Positions 12,163 through 24,111 of a DNA stretch of 64,000 nt are shown piece after piece (the stretch's first letter is position 1; each line of letters opens with the position of its first letter). The position numbers and the translations under genes are program-made. The stretch is from Acanthaster planci (lineage: Eukaryota; Echinodermata; Asteroidea; Valvatida; Acanthasteridae): positions 1,325,049 through 1,389,048 of the forward strand of contig NW_019091371.1 of the NCBI RefSeq assembly GCF_001949145.1, given 5' to 3'. The notes under the pieces are model-generated. The model saw only the letters and a list, made by a program, of their open reading frames with translations. It was not told where the DNA came from and ran no database searches.

Positions 12163-12415
12163 NNNNNNNNNNNNNNNNNNNNNNNNNNNNNNNNNNNNNN
12201 NNNNNNNNNNNNNNNNNNNNNNNNNNNNNNNNNNNNNNNNNNNNNNNNNNNNNNNNNNNNNNNNNNNNNNNNNNNNNNNNNNNNNNNNNNNNNNNNNNNN
12301 NNNNNNNNNNNNNNNNNNNNNNNNNNNNNNNNNNNNNNNNNNNNNNNNNNNNNNNNNNNNNNNNNNNNNNNNNNNNNNNNNNNNNNNNNNNNNNNNNNNN
12401 NNNNNNNNNNNNNNN
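12163..12415. other. Assembly gap (253 N)
   Basis: A run of undetermined bases. A TTAACCCTAACTCCC repeat end lies just to its left at about 12112, so an unresolved repeat probably caused the gap. A frame reads through the Ns and is meaningless. Confidence 0.99.
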
Positions 12416-15013
12416 CCGGTTCTCAGACTATTTACACTTTAGATATTACATGTGTAGTGGAAGCATACTAGTGAAGCATGACTTTTTTGGCATCAGTGTC
12501 AACAACACAGTTGGCGTGTGTTGTGTTGATTGCCTTCAATGAAAATCATAATACACAATGCCAAAAGCAACGGACAGAAAAGAAAGAGAACTGACGGTGG
12601 TATTGAACTATTGCCATTAGGGGAGAGCTAAATGTATGCTCATTGCAGCATTTGTTCTGTGGACATATGATTAGCCATGGTGGATGCAGGGACTGTACAA
12701 AGCATGTCAGCTCACAGAAACATCGTAAGTGTGCTGAATCTGACCCAAATTAACAGCATTCAGGAAATTTGTGCAGATAATTAGATGTGATAAATGCTGA
12801 GGTGTGTGCAACAGAATTCTCAGTGGAGCACAATCTGCCACTAGCTGTTGCAGATCACATCAGACCACTGCCACACAAAATGCTTCCAAACAGTAATGTA
12901 GCCAAACAGCATCACTGTGGTCAAACAAAACAAAATTTGTTGTCGGAGCATGAGCCAGAAAAGTGAAGTGTGAAATAATAATTGTGTTTAAAGGTAATGC
13001 GTACAGGTAGCTAGTAGGCCTACCAGTTCAAACTAGTCTCTGTAAGTATCAAAGAACATGGTTATTTCATCTTTTATGCAAATTGACAATTTGTTTAAGA
13101 TGCGTGCCTGACACGGGACTGATCAGGAAGTTGAAAATTCGAATGTTGGAAGGTCTGGTTTGGAGGCCATTCAAAAATTTTCAGTTTTTAAATGTCTGTT
13201 TTTTAAAAATTGTTTTGACCTACCCACCCACACCCAATTAAAAAAACACAAATTTTTGTTTATTCAATATTGCCCAGTGTGTATGGTGGCGGCCATGTTA
13301 GTGTGCAAAGACCCCTAGAAATGAATTTAATTTTTCCCCTATGCTTTTTGGTAAGTGACATCTTTACCCATCAGAGTCAGTTGAATTTAAAGACAATTAT
13401 TTAAGTATTTTTTGTGTTATAATTGAGCAAATGTCTCAAGAAAAACCACAAACAAAAAGTGGACATCAAGTTTTATGCCACACTCGCGCTTGGCACATGT
13501 GTTAGTACATGTACAGTGTTCATGTACATGCTGTAAACTTGCCTTGCATAATGCCATGGTTATAGAAAGCATGTGGTAAGAATTTACCAGTAATAAGTTG
13601 AGAACGTGAAAGGTGCGGCACTTCTGCTGCATAATAATGCTAAATTCTCACCACATCAAATTGTGCTTATGTATATTCAGATACCTTATGTATGCCGATC
13701 TCTGATAGTCATGCCCTTATGTCCCATATTGGGCCAATGATGTAATAAGTGGACAAACAAAGCAAATTTTTATTGGATGCTGATCATTGAACGTGTGCTC
13801 AAAGGCAACTCCAGAAAAGGCCAATTTTGCCAGGCATTGTTATGCAGCATGCCAGCGCACAACCATTTATTTACCTTTAACTTGTCTTTTGTTTGGTGGA
13901 AGTCAAAGTATGTATATGTTGTAATGGAATTTTGCCATATCTGTAAGTTGTTCACAAATCTCAGTTAACAGAATGCCATTATCCGTTCAAAAGAGACTGA
14001 TGGAAAATTGCCTCTTTGGGCGCCGTCATACCCTGGGAAAGAATACTGATATGATACCAAGGTTTTTTTTTTTTTTAATATATTGAATGCCATAGTTTGG
14101 TAGTTGAAGCTGTTTCATGAAAAATAATTTGCACTCACAAGTGGCACAGACTGCTGTCGAGCTTAACATACGAAGCAAAAGAAGTTATTTCTTAGAAGAT
14201 TGATTTTTGTTGTTGATGGAGTCATTTGTTTAAAATTGATTTTTAAAATTTCCATGTTGAAAGTTTGACCTCTCCTGTTGGATTGGATCTTACCTAATTA
14301 TTTTGACTAATGTTTTGGAATAATTCCATTTGGTTATCAGTTTCCCACATGCACCCGCACATGTATTCACAAACCAATCACATGTAGGTATACCTTGATG
14401 TAATTCATTGTGTAATGTACATGTGTACTGTTCAGTGTACAGTGCTCAAGGTCTTGACAACCACGTAATCTTCCATGTAATTATCTGTTACACGCAATTA
14501 ACTTTTTGGCAGGATAATGCATCTTTATTGGTATCTAAAAAAAAATTACCATGGTTGACATTAAAAAAGTATTACCATTATCCGTAACCCTGCTAAACCC
14601 AATACAGCCCAACAGGGCTTTAAGTTGTATTCTGTTGGGTTCAGCTATGTACATCAGTCAGATGGCACTGTTTGTCAGAGCTGTTTGTTGTATGTTGTTG
14701 GGTTCAGCATTACAGGCTTACCTAGCTGCTGGGGGTCTCCACTACTGTATTGCTTGGCTTGTACACAATAGTACACAGTGCATTTTATTCCAAATCAAAT
14801 TGTTCATATGAATGTAGGATTGTGCTCTTCACGACAGAAATTGATGAGTTGTGAAGAATAACATAATACGTGTAGCTGTATAAATTTGAATAAGTAAGGC
14901 ATTGCACTGTTGTTTTTTATTGGATGCAGTAGGGTTAAACATTATAATACAAGGTGAATTGTGTTGGGCCTGGCAGAGTATCTGAACTTGTAGAACAATG
15001 TTACCAGCATAGT

Positions 15014-15055
15014 ACCCTGCTAAACCAACATATCAACTGTTGGGTTTAGCAGGGT
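15014..15055. repeat. Inverted-repeat hairpin ACCCTGCTAAACC
   Basis: ACCCTGCTAAAC-CAACA at 15014-15030 pairs with TGTTGGGTTTAGCAGGGT ending at 15055, with one bulged base and a short loop. The same words (CCCTGCTAAACCCA, TGTTGGGTTCAGC) are scattered at 14588-14710 and 15060-15125, so this is part of a local repeat cluster. Confidence 0.7.
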
Positions 15056-15527
15056 GCTAACAGTATCAACTGTTGGGTATTTTGGGTTTCAGCATGCTGC
15101 ACATTTTACTTGCTGTTGGGTTCTGCGAATTTAGGTTGGGGGTTAGGGTTAAAGAAAAGTCAATTGCCATATATTTGAGTCAGTGGGGTGAGGGCAACAA
15201 AACAATTTTTTAGGCATAGTCTTGAGGTGGAGCATATGTGGAGCCCTCAATCTCAGGAAAATTTTGGCCCAAAATATTACCCTGCCTGCATGGGACAAGT
15301 TTTGTGAAATACCGTAATACCATCTGCAAGTGATTAATTCCTTGTAAACATTCTATTGTTAGGAGATTTTGGACTGGATCGTTGGGACTTTCATGTGTGA
15401 ATGTATATTTTTTTATGTTCACTTGTATACCAAAAGGACTGTCATTTTCCTGTAGTATAGGCTACTTATCTTAATCATGTTGATGTTTATGTAATCTTCC
15501 ATTTTGTTTCAAGTAAATAAAGAACGG

Positions 15528-16728
15528 TACATTGCTATTGAAGTTAACCTGAGAATGGGAATTTTTCTTGATATGTTTTCAAATTAAGAATTCACCGTAA
15601 TTCTCAAAAAAATAAAAATGTTACGGCCATTGAGAAAATAATTGTCCCTTTTCCAGTGGAGGTACTAATTATTTTCAGTGTTAAAACAGTCATTTTCTCA
15701 CATTTCAGAAGCAAATTTCCACATTGAAAAGCTGAAATGAGAATAAATGAAACCCACTTTACATCAAACCCTGAGAATCAATCTAAGACTTACCTGATTC
15801 TTATGAGCAACAGGCTTGCACATGCAAAAAGTTAAGCTTGTTAGAAAAATCTCAAAAGTAAAAATTTTCTCTTTTCAAAGAGCAAAGCTGCTAAACCCAT
15901 TACCGAGCAAACCTTAGGCACTGTAGCACTTTAGACTACAAGTCCAGTTTTCTGCAGCACTTTAAAATGCACAACATTGCCTTCTCAGAAGCCAAATTGT
16001 AACAGTGTGCAGCCTCATATATCACAACTTAGCCTTTTTTGGCTTTTATCACAGTACAATTTTGTATTAGAAAGAAAATGCTTGAAAGTTTATATCAGTG
16101 TAAAGTTGTGGTTTTAAGTGAACAACAGAAGTGATGATGTTACAGAATATTAAGTAGTGTATTGATGTACAACTAAGACCTGTAGTTTACATGTTGGTAC
16201 CAACAAAAGTTACATTTTTCCCAAACATTTTAACTAACAGGAGGGCACCAATTTAATGGCCATGAATATTGTCAAATTGATATTAAACCTTTCTTTTGCC
16301 CTTTGATGGGAACTGGCTGTGTATGTATCAAATTAGTTGCACATGTGTTACATCAAGTGTTTCATCCCTTGTGATGGCTGCAATATTATGGACAAATGAA
16401 ACAGATTTTTGGGAACAGCACACCCTTTCTTTATTGCAGTGACATTCACTTTTTTGCTTGTGTGTATACATGTGCGATTTTGTTGGTTTTAAGTGCAACT
16501 TGAGGAGTGAAAACAAATTACCTGGTTAAGATTGATTTTATGGGGCCATTTTGCGTGGTCAATTTTACAATGACAGCACCAATTCTGCACTGACTTGAGT
16601 AACTTCATACACAGTGAATTCTCCATAAATTTGGGAAAAGTGTGAAATGCAAATCCGAATTCATGTACAAAATAATTGCGTAAAAAGACCATTCCCATTT
16701 GCAGCATTAACTTTCAGTTGCAGTGCAC
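15528..16728. mobile_element. Possible diverged relative of the array-carrying TIR element
   Basis: The left edge reads GTACATTGCTATTGAAGTTAAC and the right edge is the complement of GTGCACTGCAACTGAAAGTTAA. Both resemble the TIR of the three array-carrying copies. The interior lacks clear arrays but holds TTGGGAAAAGTGTGAAATGCA near the right end. The call is tentative. Confidence 0.35.
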
Positions 16729-16865
16729 CGTGTGGATAGTTGTACATGTACCATATCATAGTGTGGCATAAATGGAATGAAGTGGCATGACTGCATTCGT
16801 TGTATTGTATCAAGGATAGCGATAGACTAATCATGTCAGTGTGACTGTCACTTGAATATGAACAG

Positions 16866-17027
16866 ATGCCCTCACAATATGGTCAGCAAGGCCAGGGCAT
16901 GGAGTACATTGAGCAGCAATCATGGCAGCAGTCATGGCAGCAACAGCCACCATCATCATGGCAACAGCATCAACAAGGGATACAGTCACAGCAGCAGATG
17001 TGGACCAACTCTCATCCAACGTCTCAG
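16866..17027 (+). CDS. ARID1: ARID1 orthologue, exon B (Gln/Trp-rich)
   Basis: This 162-nt, phase-0/0 exon encodes 54 residues: MPSQYGQQGQGMEYIEQQ, then SWQQSWQQQPPSSWQQHQQG and SQQQMWTNSHPTSQ. The acceptor is GAATATGAACAG and the donor is CAG|GTATAG. It corresponds by position to the long Gln/Pro/Tyr-rich exon 3 of vertebrate ARID1A and is much shorter. Low-complexity Gln tracts of this kind in ARID1 mediate weak self-association, but that is family knowledge and nothing here tests it. The polypyrimidine tract is poor, which lowers confidence in the exact 5' border. The +1 frame over the same bases is a His/Ser-rich shadow and is not the product. Confidence 0.75.
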
Positions 17028-17217
17028 GTATAGCCGCAGTGCTTACCAGATAGTACACATGAACACTGCTACAATTTACTAACAATTTCTCTAAAGCAGA
17101 GTACTAATCAAAAATAAAATACGCCTTGTTTATGCGCAATCCTGATCTGCTTCAATACACCTTTTTCAGTGGAGGGACGGTCACTGAGTATTAGTTCTAT
17201 AGCCAAACTGCATAAAG

Positions 17218-17892
17218 GCCTTTTCACACGAGCGCCGATAACAGAGGTCCTATGCTGTGAAATCACATGGATGTTACAATCGCTGTGATATCGTCACAAT
17301 ACCGTGTGAAGGTTGACCTCACACAGTTATAGCACAGGCCCTGAGCGATCGTCACGGACAATCGAGATTTCCAAAACTTCCCATCGATGCAAAATCTGTG
17401 TAATGATCACCGCGATCGGCCATGTGAATGCAGAGCATGCGATTGTTGGGAGTCTTTGAGTTGAATCTTATTATGCATGCGCACCCATTTATTGACATCT
17501 TCAAAAATGGCGGTTGGCTACTCCAAATTATGATGTCGAAAAATGGAAGGGCTTGGCGTCTTTCTCCCGATCGGGCTGCTTAATTTAGCATGTAGGCTAG
17601 CAGAACCGAACGGAGTACGGACATGCAATAAACTACATGAACTATCAAATTCTGCAAAGAACGCATTACCTGCAAATGCATGGCGGGAAAATCGCTGGTA
17701 CCGCACGTTTCTAACATTAAAAACATAGCAAAGCACTAGCGATGCAATTTAACCTTTGAACGAGGAACGTCAGTTACACAATAAACATTGCACTGTGTGA
17801 AAGCCTGCGAAGAAATCTCACAGGTTGAAAGACTCAGACACTGTGGCGCTGACTGTTGCAGATGTGTGGTTTTGGCACTCGTGTGAAAAGGC
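17218..17892. mobile_element. 675-bp TIR element (GCCTTTTCACACGAG ends)
   Basis: The first 19 bases, GCCTTTTCACACGAGCGCC, match the complement of the last 19 with one mismatch. The interior is richer in CpG than its surroundings and has no convincing coding frame. Ends of the type CTTTTCACACGAG are common in non-autonomous DNA transposons, but I cannot fix the superfamily or the target duplication. Confidence 0.65.
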
Positions 17893-20800
17893 TGTAACAC
17901 CCCAAAGATCATCAAACATGGCACTTCCAAACTGAATCAATCCAAACTAAGCCATCTGGTTGGTTCAGATGTTCGGCATTTATGATATGGTATTAATAGT
18001 GCTTGGAATTGTGCCAATACATGCTGTCCTGGGTAAGATCACTGACTTGATATCAAGTTTATTTGCCTTCAAGTGGATGTACATGTAGATGCTGTTGGTT
18101 GGTGGTGGGATTTGTTTTGTGAACAAATGACAATAACATGATTCGCTTGAAATCTAATTTCATCACATGTTCTGCAAAGCAGGGGATTCTCATTTTTATG
18201 CCGTTCCCCAGCAAAGTCTAAGGGGCATACTGTTTCCACCTTGTCCTTCGATGTGTGCCTGTGAGTGTGTAAACGCCTTCAGTCGTGGATCTATAACAAT
18301 AGGACACAATAGGGTCCACGGTTGCCGAAGAGTCCACGGTTGGAAAACGTGTACAAAACATATGGGAGGTCTTCCGAAAAAGTTATAAGTATGAACAAAA
18401 GAGGAACAATAGGGAGTCCACAATTGAAGGCATTTACACACTTGTGTGTGTGTGCAGCTGTGACATACTTAGCGTAGACCTCTGCACTAAAGAAGTCCAC
18501 ATAATGTAGGATGTGATGGCATTGTGTGGACTCGCACATGTCCACACAATGTTTTCCCCTCTGAAAACAGCCTTAGAGGCATTTTGGGTTCAAGGTTATC
18601 TGTTGCAAAATGAAGGGGAACAGGCAAAGTGAAGAGGAACAAGCCAGCTCAAAGGAGTTATCCTAGTGGGAGAAAAAGGAGCATTTAGCTTGAGTTCTCT
18701 TAACCACAGGAGAATAAAGGAATGTTCACACTACATGTGTGAAAAAAGTACATGGATGTACATGTATGCGTGTGTCAGGAATATTCTTGTCAGCGCAATA
18801 ACTTGAGAAATACTTTGTGTATGAACTTCAAATCTGGTGTGTGGATTAGTATTGAGCATCCAAAGAAACCTATTGAATTTTGGTCTGAAAAAAAACAAAG
18901 ATCAAGGTCACAGTGGCTGAAACAATGGAATTCTTGTCTAGTAAATGACTTGAAAAATACTGTTTTGTATTAACTTCAAATTTTGTGTAGATTACTCCTG
19001 GTGATCCTAAGAATCGCCCGTATTGCACGTTTGTGGGTAGGTAAGCCTTTCTGGGGTTAAGGGGACAGTTTCTTTGGTTAAAAAATTCTGGACAGAGTTG
19101 TGGGGTCATCAGTTTTCCCCCCAAGCATTTTCAGTCAATTTTCAAAACTTGGCATGCATGTAAAGACCTCCTTATTACAAAGTTGAAGTTTGAATTCAAT
19201 CATATGTACAGACTTGTTGTTATGGTCATTTGAAGGCTACATTTGTGCCAGCCAACATGCATGAAACACTGCAGTGGAAAAGTCTACTTTTTTGGCTGAC
19301 CTGTCCCAGAACTGTTGGTACTAAATATCACTCAAATTTTACTTCGCTGTCTTTACCCTTATCCAATAAATCTATACAGAATTGAAATAGAATATGTAAT
19401 TTGTACATGTACCTGATGCCTGTGACCCCATCACATACAAGGTTATTCAAAATGAAATTCTGTTGAAACGATATACTGCAGCACAGTCTCTTATCCTCAG
19501 TGGAGGTAAAACCTGTACTGAAACAGCAACTGTGGGTAGCAGCTCACCAGTTGGCAGAGGCAACTATTGGTGTACATGTGAAAACCCCAAACGTGGAAAT
19601 AAAGTTATAAGTATAATGCAATACAGTGCAATAAGCCCCATGCAATTTCAAGTATGATCCATGACGAAAATGACTGTACACTATGGAACATGAAGTATAG
19701 TTAATAATAAACTCTGGCTTGAATTTAACATGTACCAGTATGCTACCGGTAAAAAGACAACATGCACAAGTGGGGGCATGCGGAGCATGACAATGGCTGC
19801 AATGGCTGACAATGGCAAGTACATGTACATGCATTAGCTATATGCATACATTATTCGCAATGAGTTGCTACATGTACACAATGACACAAAAACTCCATAA
19901 ATGTCATCACTGTTTTGGACATGACTTCAAACCAAAAATTGACCTCAGAGAAATAAGCATGTTTGTCTCAACAAATGCCTGTAGGTTACTACAGGACATT
20001 AATTACGTGATTCCTCTCACCCAGGGGCGTTCAGCGGAACATTCTGGAGAAAACCGACCATGCTGCATTTTTTGGATTCTCTGTTTACTTTCCGATTTGG
20101 AGGAATCAATTCGAAGGTCCGTCGATATATCAATAATATCCAATACATCGATTTTTCTTTGATATCGATATGAACAATACCATTTTAACATTGAAATTGA
20201 TACATCGAACGCACCGATAAAATGAAAAAAATGAAGCTACATGTATAGTAGTTGTTGTTGACCATGTTGACAAGGTCTTGTCTTGAAATAAAAGTGTCCA
20301 TTTTTTGTGGCCAAGAATAGCAGTCAGCAAATTTACTTTTGATTTGTTGTTTTCCTCTTCACCAAAGCTTATAAAAAGTGGTTAAAAGTGAACAGCTGTG
20401 TGGTATACAATGATTTTTTACATTGTTATATACATGCACTAGGACAGCGTACATGTAAAACTTGAGTGTATTAAAGCGTGCTTTATATTTAGCAGGGCAT
20501 GTTTCCACAAGGGAAAATATGTGCACAAATATACTGTGCAATACTAAGCCTGTTTGATATGACGATGTTTCACAACATTTTGATATGATGGTGATATTGG
20601 ATGTTGTATCATTCGTAAAAACACGTATCGGGATATCGTGCAAATCGATATGCCGAAAAGTGTCGCAATAAGCTCCAAACGATGTACTGTACGTGCAAAT
20701 AGGGAAATCAATGCACCGCGTGTTGAGCCTTGCATTAGTGCATTTAGGCCACACAAATGCCCCATTGAAAACCTCAAACCACAAAGTCACTGTTGGCCCT

Positions 20801-21189
20801 AGCTGCTGCAAGGGTCTTACACGTATTGGGGGCAGTACCAAACCAATAGACTGTATGCACGTGTAATGTATTGTACAGTAAACTCCAGCTACACGTAAGT
20901 TGGCTCTCTCACTTGGGACTCGAGATTGTCATACCGCGCCCGGGTGCTGCACACATACACGGCCGTTTTCCAGTAACCTCAACTTCGTTTCTGTCTCAGC
21001 CTCCATCTCCAAAACAAATGCCCAATTGTGGGCTTGAAGTGTTTCAATTAAATTGAAGAACTGTAATCTTTAGCTCTTTTGCATCTTACTTGATGTTTTG
21101 TGCCACTTGCAAACTTGCTATTGCACTTACAACCTCAAAGTCAGGTAGTAAAAAAACAGTTGAAGCCTGAACAGAGACGAAGTCCCGTA

Positions 21190-21550
21190 TTGGAAAATGG
21201 CCGACACGTTAAGTTGGTTCAATAAGGCGACCCCCAAAATGGACAGAGTGCATGGGTGTAGCCCAAGAGGGGTTCCTGGTATTGATGTACTCAACCACGT
21301 GCATGCATCAGTCAAGCAGTGTGGGGCTTGACGCTTCTGGGCAACCACAGAAGGAAACTGATATTATTGCTGACTTACAAGAAGGGTTTTTTGTGGTCTT
21401 GTAGAAAAGGGACTGAGTGAAACATGCCGACTTATGAAAAATAAATGACGACTTAGAAATGGGGTGAGCCGTCAATACCAGTAGCCCCTCGAGTAACACG
21501 CATGTGCTCTGTCCATTCTGGGGGTTGCCTTATTGAGCGAACTTTACCGC
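21190..21550. mobile_element. Inverted-repeat element (AATAAGGCGACCCCC ends)
   Basis: TTCAATAAGGCGACCCCCAA near 21209 and its imperfect complement near 21509-21540 form arms of about 45 bases enclosing roughly 300 bases. The right arm with neighbouring words (TCAATACCAGTAGCCCCTC, GCATGTGCTCT) is also present in two separated pieces at 36325-36360 and 38030-38066. This is therefore a dispersed family. Confidence 0.6.
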
Positions 21551-22290
21551 TAATGTGTGCTGGGAAATATCTTTTTCTGTATGATGCCATATGATAATTT
21601 AATGTCCACAATTTCCATGTTGAAATTTGCTTTCCACCAGCATATAAGAGTTCTAAATGTAGAAATAATACATTGCCCTGTACATGTGTTGTTTTTTATT
21701 TTCCTTTTTTTTTTTTAACGTGGCACTCAAGACATCGTGATTGCGGTCGTGACCATTTTATGAATGGAAAATGACGTCATCACGATAATACCGGATACTT
21801 TTTTCAGATTTTATCATGATATCACGATATGAAAAGAACTGAATATCGAACAGGCTAATGCAATACCCTTGTGTCTGGGTACCAAACCTCAATGGTTATT
21901 GCATGTGTGGCGCAGCAGAGCTTTGACGACCGGAAGCCATGAAACTCGAAGACTGGTTTACATGTGGCTGTGACATTAACATTAGTGAATTTTGCCTGGG
22001 ACTTGTGAGTGTACATTTTGCATGACACCAGGCAAGATCGTCGCAATTTTGACATGGCTATGTTCTACCGGAATGTACATGTACATGTAATCTTGTACAT
22101 GTACCGAAATACAACTTACTCAACTTGCCTGAACAGTGCAGTGCATGTTGCCCACACCACGTCCGTGGCAACACGCTCTTTGATGTGTACCAGCCAATGT
22201 TGGGATGTCTGTAATAATCAAGACACCTAATGCAACACAGTTCCTGCAAAACATCTTTGCAGATCACTCTGCACAGCTAAGGCTACGTTC

Positions 22291-22471
22291 AGACACCATT
22301 TTAAATTCGCTTAAAACGGTAATTACACCCGATCAGTGTAACTTGTGTGCTAAAATGATGTCTAGTTGCACCGAATCGGTTTATCTCCAAGTGAAAACGG
22401 TGACTTAAAAACACCTCAGGGGGATGGTTTAGCACTAAACTGAAACGGTTTTAAAATTTAGTATGGTGTCT
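22291..22471. mobile_element. 181-bp foldback element (AGACACCAT ends)
   Basis: The left arm AGACACCATTTTAAATTCGC and the right arm (complement AGACACCATACTAAATTTTA) pair imperfectly and enclose AAACGGT-rich sequence. It is preceded by GGCTACGTTC, a phrase often seen at hAT-type non-autonomous ends. No coding frame is supported. Confidence 0.5.
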
Positions 22472-23329
22472 AGATGGTTTTAGCTAAAACGCATCACGTT
22501 TTACCCAGCGCGGTGACCTGGAGTAACGTAAGACACTTCTGGTGTGCTTGTAAACAATGAGTTGTATGTAACCGTGTGTGCGTGCCGACGCATTTCCAGC
22601 CAAGTTTTCATTAATCGCCATTTTGTTTTTCATGCTGCTGATGAGTGTTTTCTGGGTAATGATCATTTGTTACATAGCAATGATAATATGAACAAGAGTC
22701 TCCTGAGAGAGCGCCGTGTTGGAAACACAACACAAGTGTTTTGTTGCATGGTACCCTGCTGACAAACAGTGTGTTTTACGTGTTATGCAGTAAGTATAAC
22801 GGCAACCAGTCTTAACCTGCTTTAAGCACAGAGAGCCCAACCACATGCATAATGTGTGCATGAAAACAAACTTGCATGGGCTTTATGTAAATGAGCGGAA
22901 GTTCTTCATGACCTCAAGAAAAGGAGATAAACTGCTTTGGGTTAAAACTGCCATATTACAACAGTGTCTGGGCGCTCGGTGAGTTTTAATTTTACGACCC
23001 ACCCCGAGTGGCGCCCGTTTTAACTTTTAGCGTTTTAACTAACACAGTATACATTCTTGCATAGAATGTATGCAATATTCAGAAGTTTCAAACACGTGTT
23101 TGTATTTTGTGTTTTACAGTCCAAAAGAAAAGGCTTCCTGTTATGCCTTTTTAAGTCGTCTGATATGATATTCACTTATCTTCTTCACCACTACCTTGGA
23201 TCTTGCTCCATGACTACACGCAGCACAGAAATGACTGTCTTTAGCATAGTCAGTTATTTTCAGATTATTTTCGGCATAGGCCAGTTGCAACACTGTTCTC
23301 CAGCCCTAACATTCCTGTTTCCTCCAATT

Positions 23330-23372
23330 TTAATATGATTTTGCACACACCCGAGGGAGTTAGGGTTAATGA
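23330..23372. repeat. TTAGGGTTAA-ended repeat, copy 2 (right end)
   Basis: The sequence ATTTTAATATGATTTTGCAC through GAGTTAGGGTTAA matches the right end of the repeat at 11088-11161. The left end is not identified here. Confidence 0.5.
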
Positions 23373-24111
23373 GCTATCAACAATTCAATATGTTGTTTCA
23401 ATAGTGTGTTTCGTGACTCCATGACATGGGACATTCCGTAAAAAACTTGAAATCTGAGCAACTTAAGTTTTTATCTATTCTCCAAGGTTCGAGTTTTCAG
23501 ATGTAAATGGCAACCAACAAAAACATAACTGTGCCACCTGCACGAGGTACGCGTGGCCCGGCCATGGCTATTGTGACTGATTTTATCCTTTTAAGTTTGC
23601 CCTAGAAGCTGCCCAGTGTATAAGCTGCAGCAGCATTTTGCAGTGTGAGAATCAAAGTATAAGCCATGGCTTATATTCCAAAAATTACGGTACACAAAAC
23701 AAGTGCAGTGTGTGGCTTTATTGCTTTGGACATGTTGGCCACTCAACTAAATGTAGATCTATGTAGAATGTAGACACTAAGTAATGTAATTTAACTCAGA
23801 ATTGACCTTTACTTGAGATTTATTGCCCAGTGTTACAAGAAGAATGTCACATTTGTGTATTAGCTCATTTGCATTTGTACTTAATCCATTAGTGAATCTG
23901 AAAAAACACTAATGGTTTGGCAATTTTAAGAGGTAAACTAATGGGTTTGTGAACAGAGTTTGATTATGGGTGATTCAGATGCTGGTCCCTGGTACAGATA
24001 ATTGCATCGCTGGCATGTGTAATTGTACTGCTACTACTTTACACATCTGGTGATGTACATGTATAAGTTATTTGATTATTTTGTAATCAAGTTCAGGAAC
24101 ACTTTGATACA

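Larger units (their letters stand above)
6622..16865. other. ARID1 intron A-B (10.2 kb)
   Basis: No exon is recognised in this intron. It holds one member each of two dispersed repeat families (7636-8035 and 9811-10520), a possible zinc-finger transposon fragment (8348-8575), a 44-bp tandem duplication (10934-11021), short hairpins (10615-10645, 15014-15055), the assembly gap and a possible diverged TIR element (15528-16728). An exon hidden in the gap cannot be excluded, but the phases on either side do not require one. Confidence 0.6.

Noticed and set aside
12100-12471. 123-residue frame across the N run
   Set aside because: Most of it is undetermined sequence.
16852-17082. His/Ser-rich 76-residue frame
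   Set aside because: Shadow frame of the Gln-rich ARID1 exon B. The true frame continues the gene in phase.
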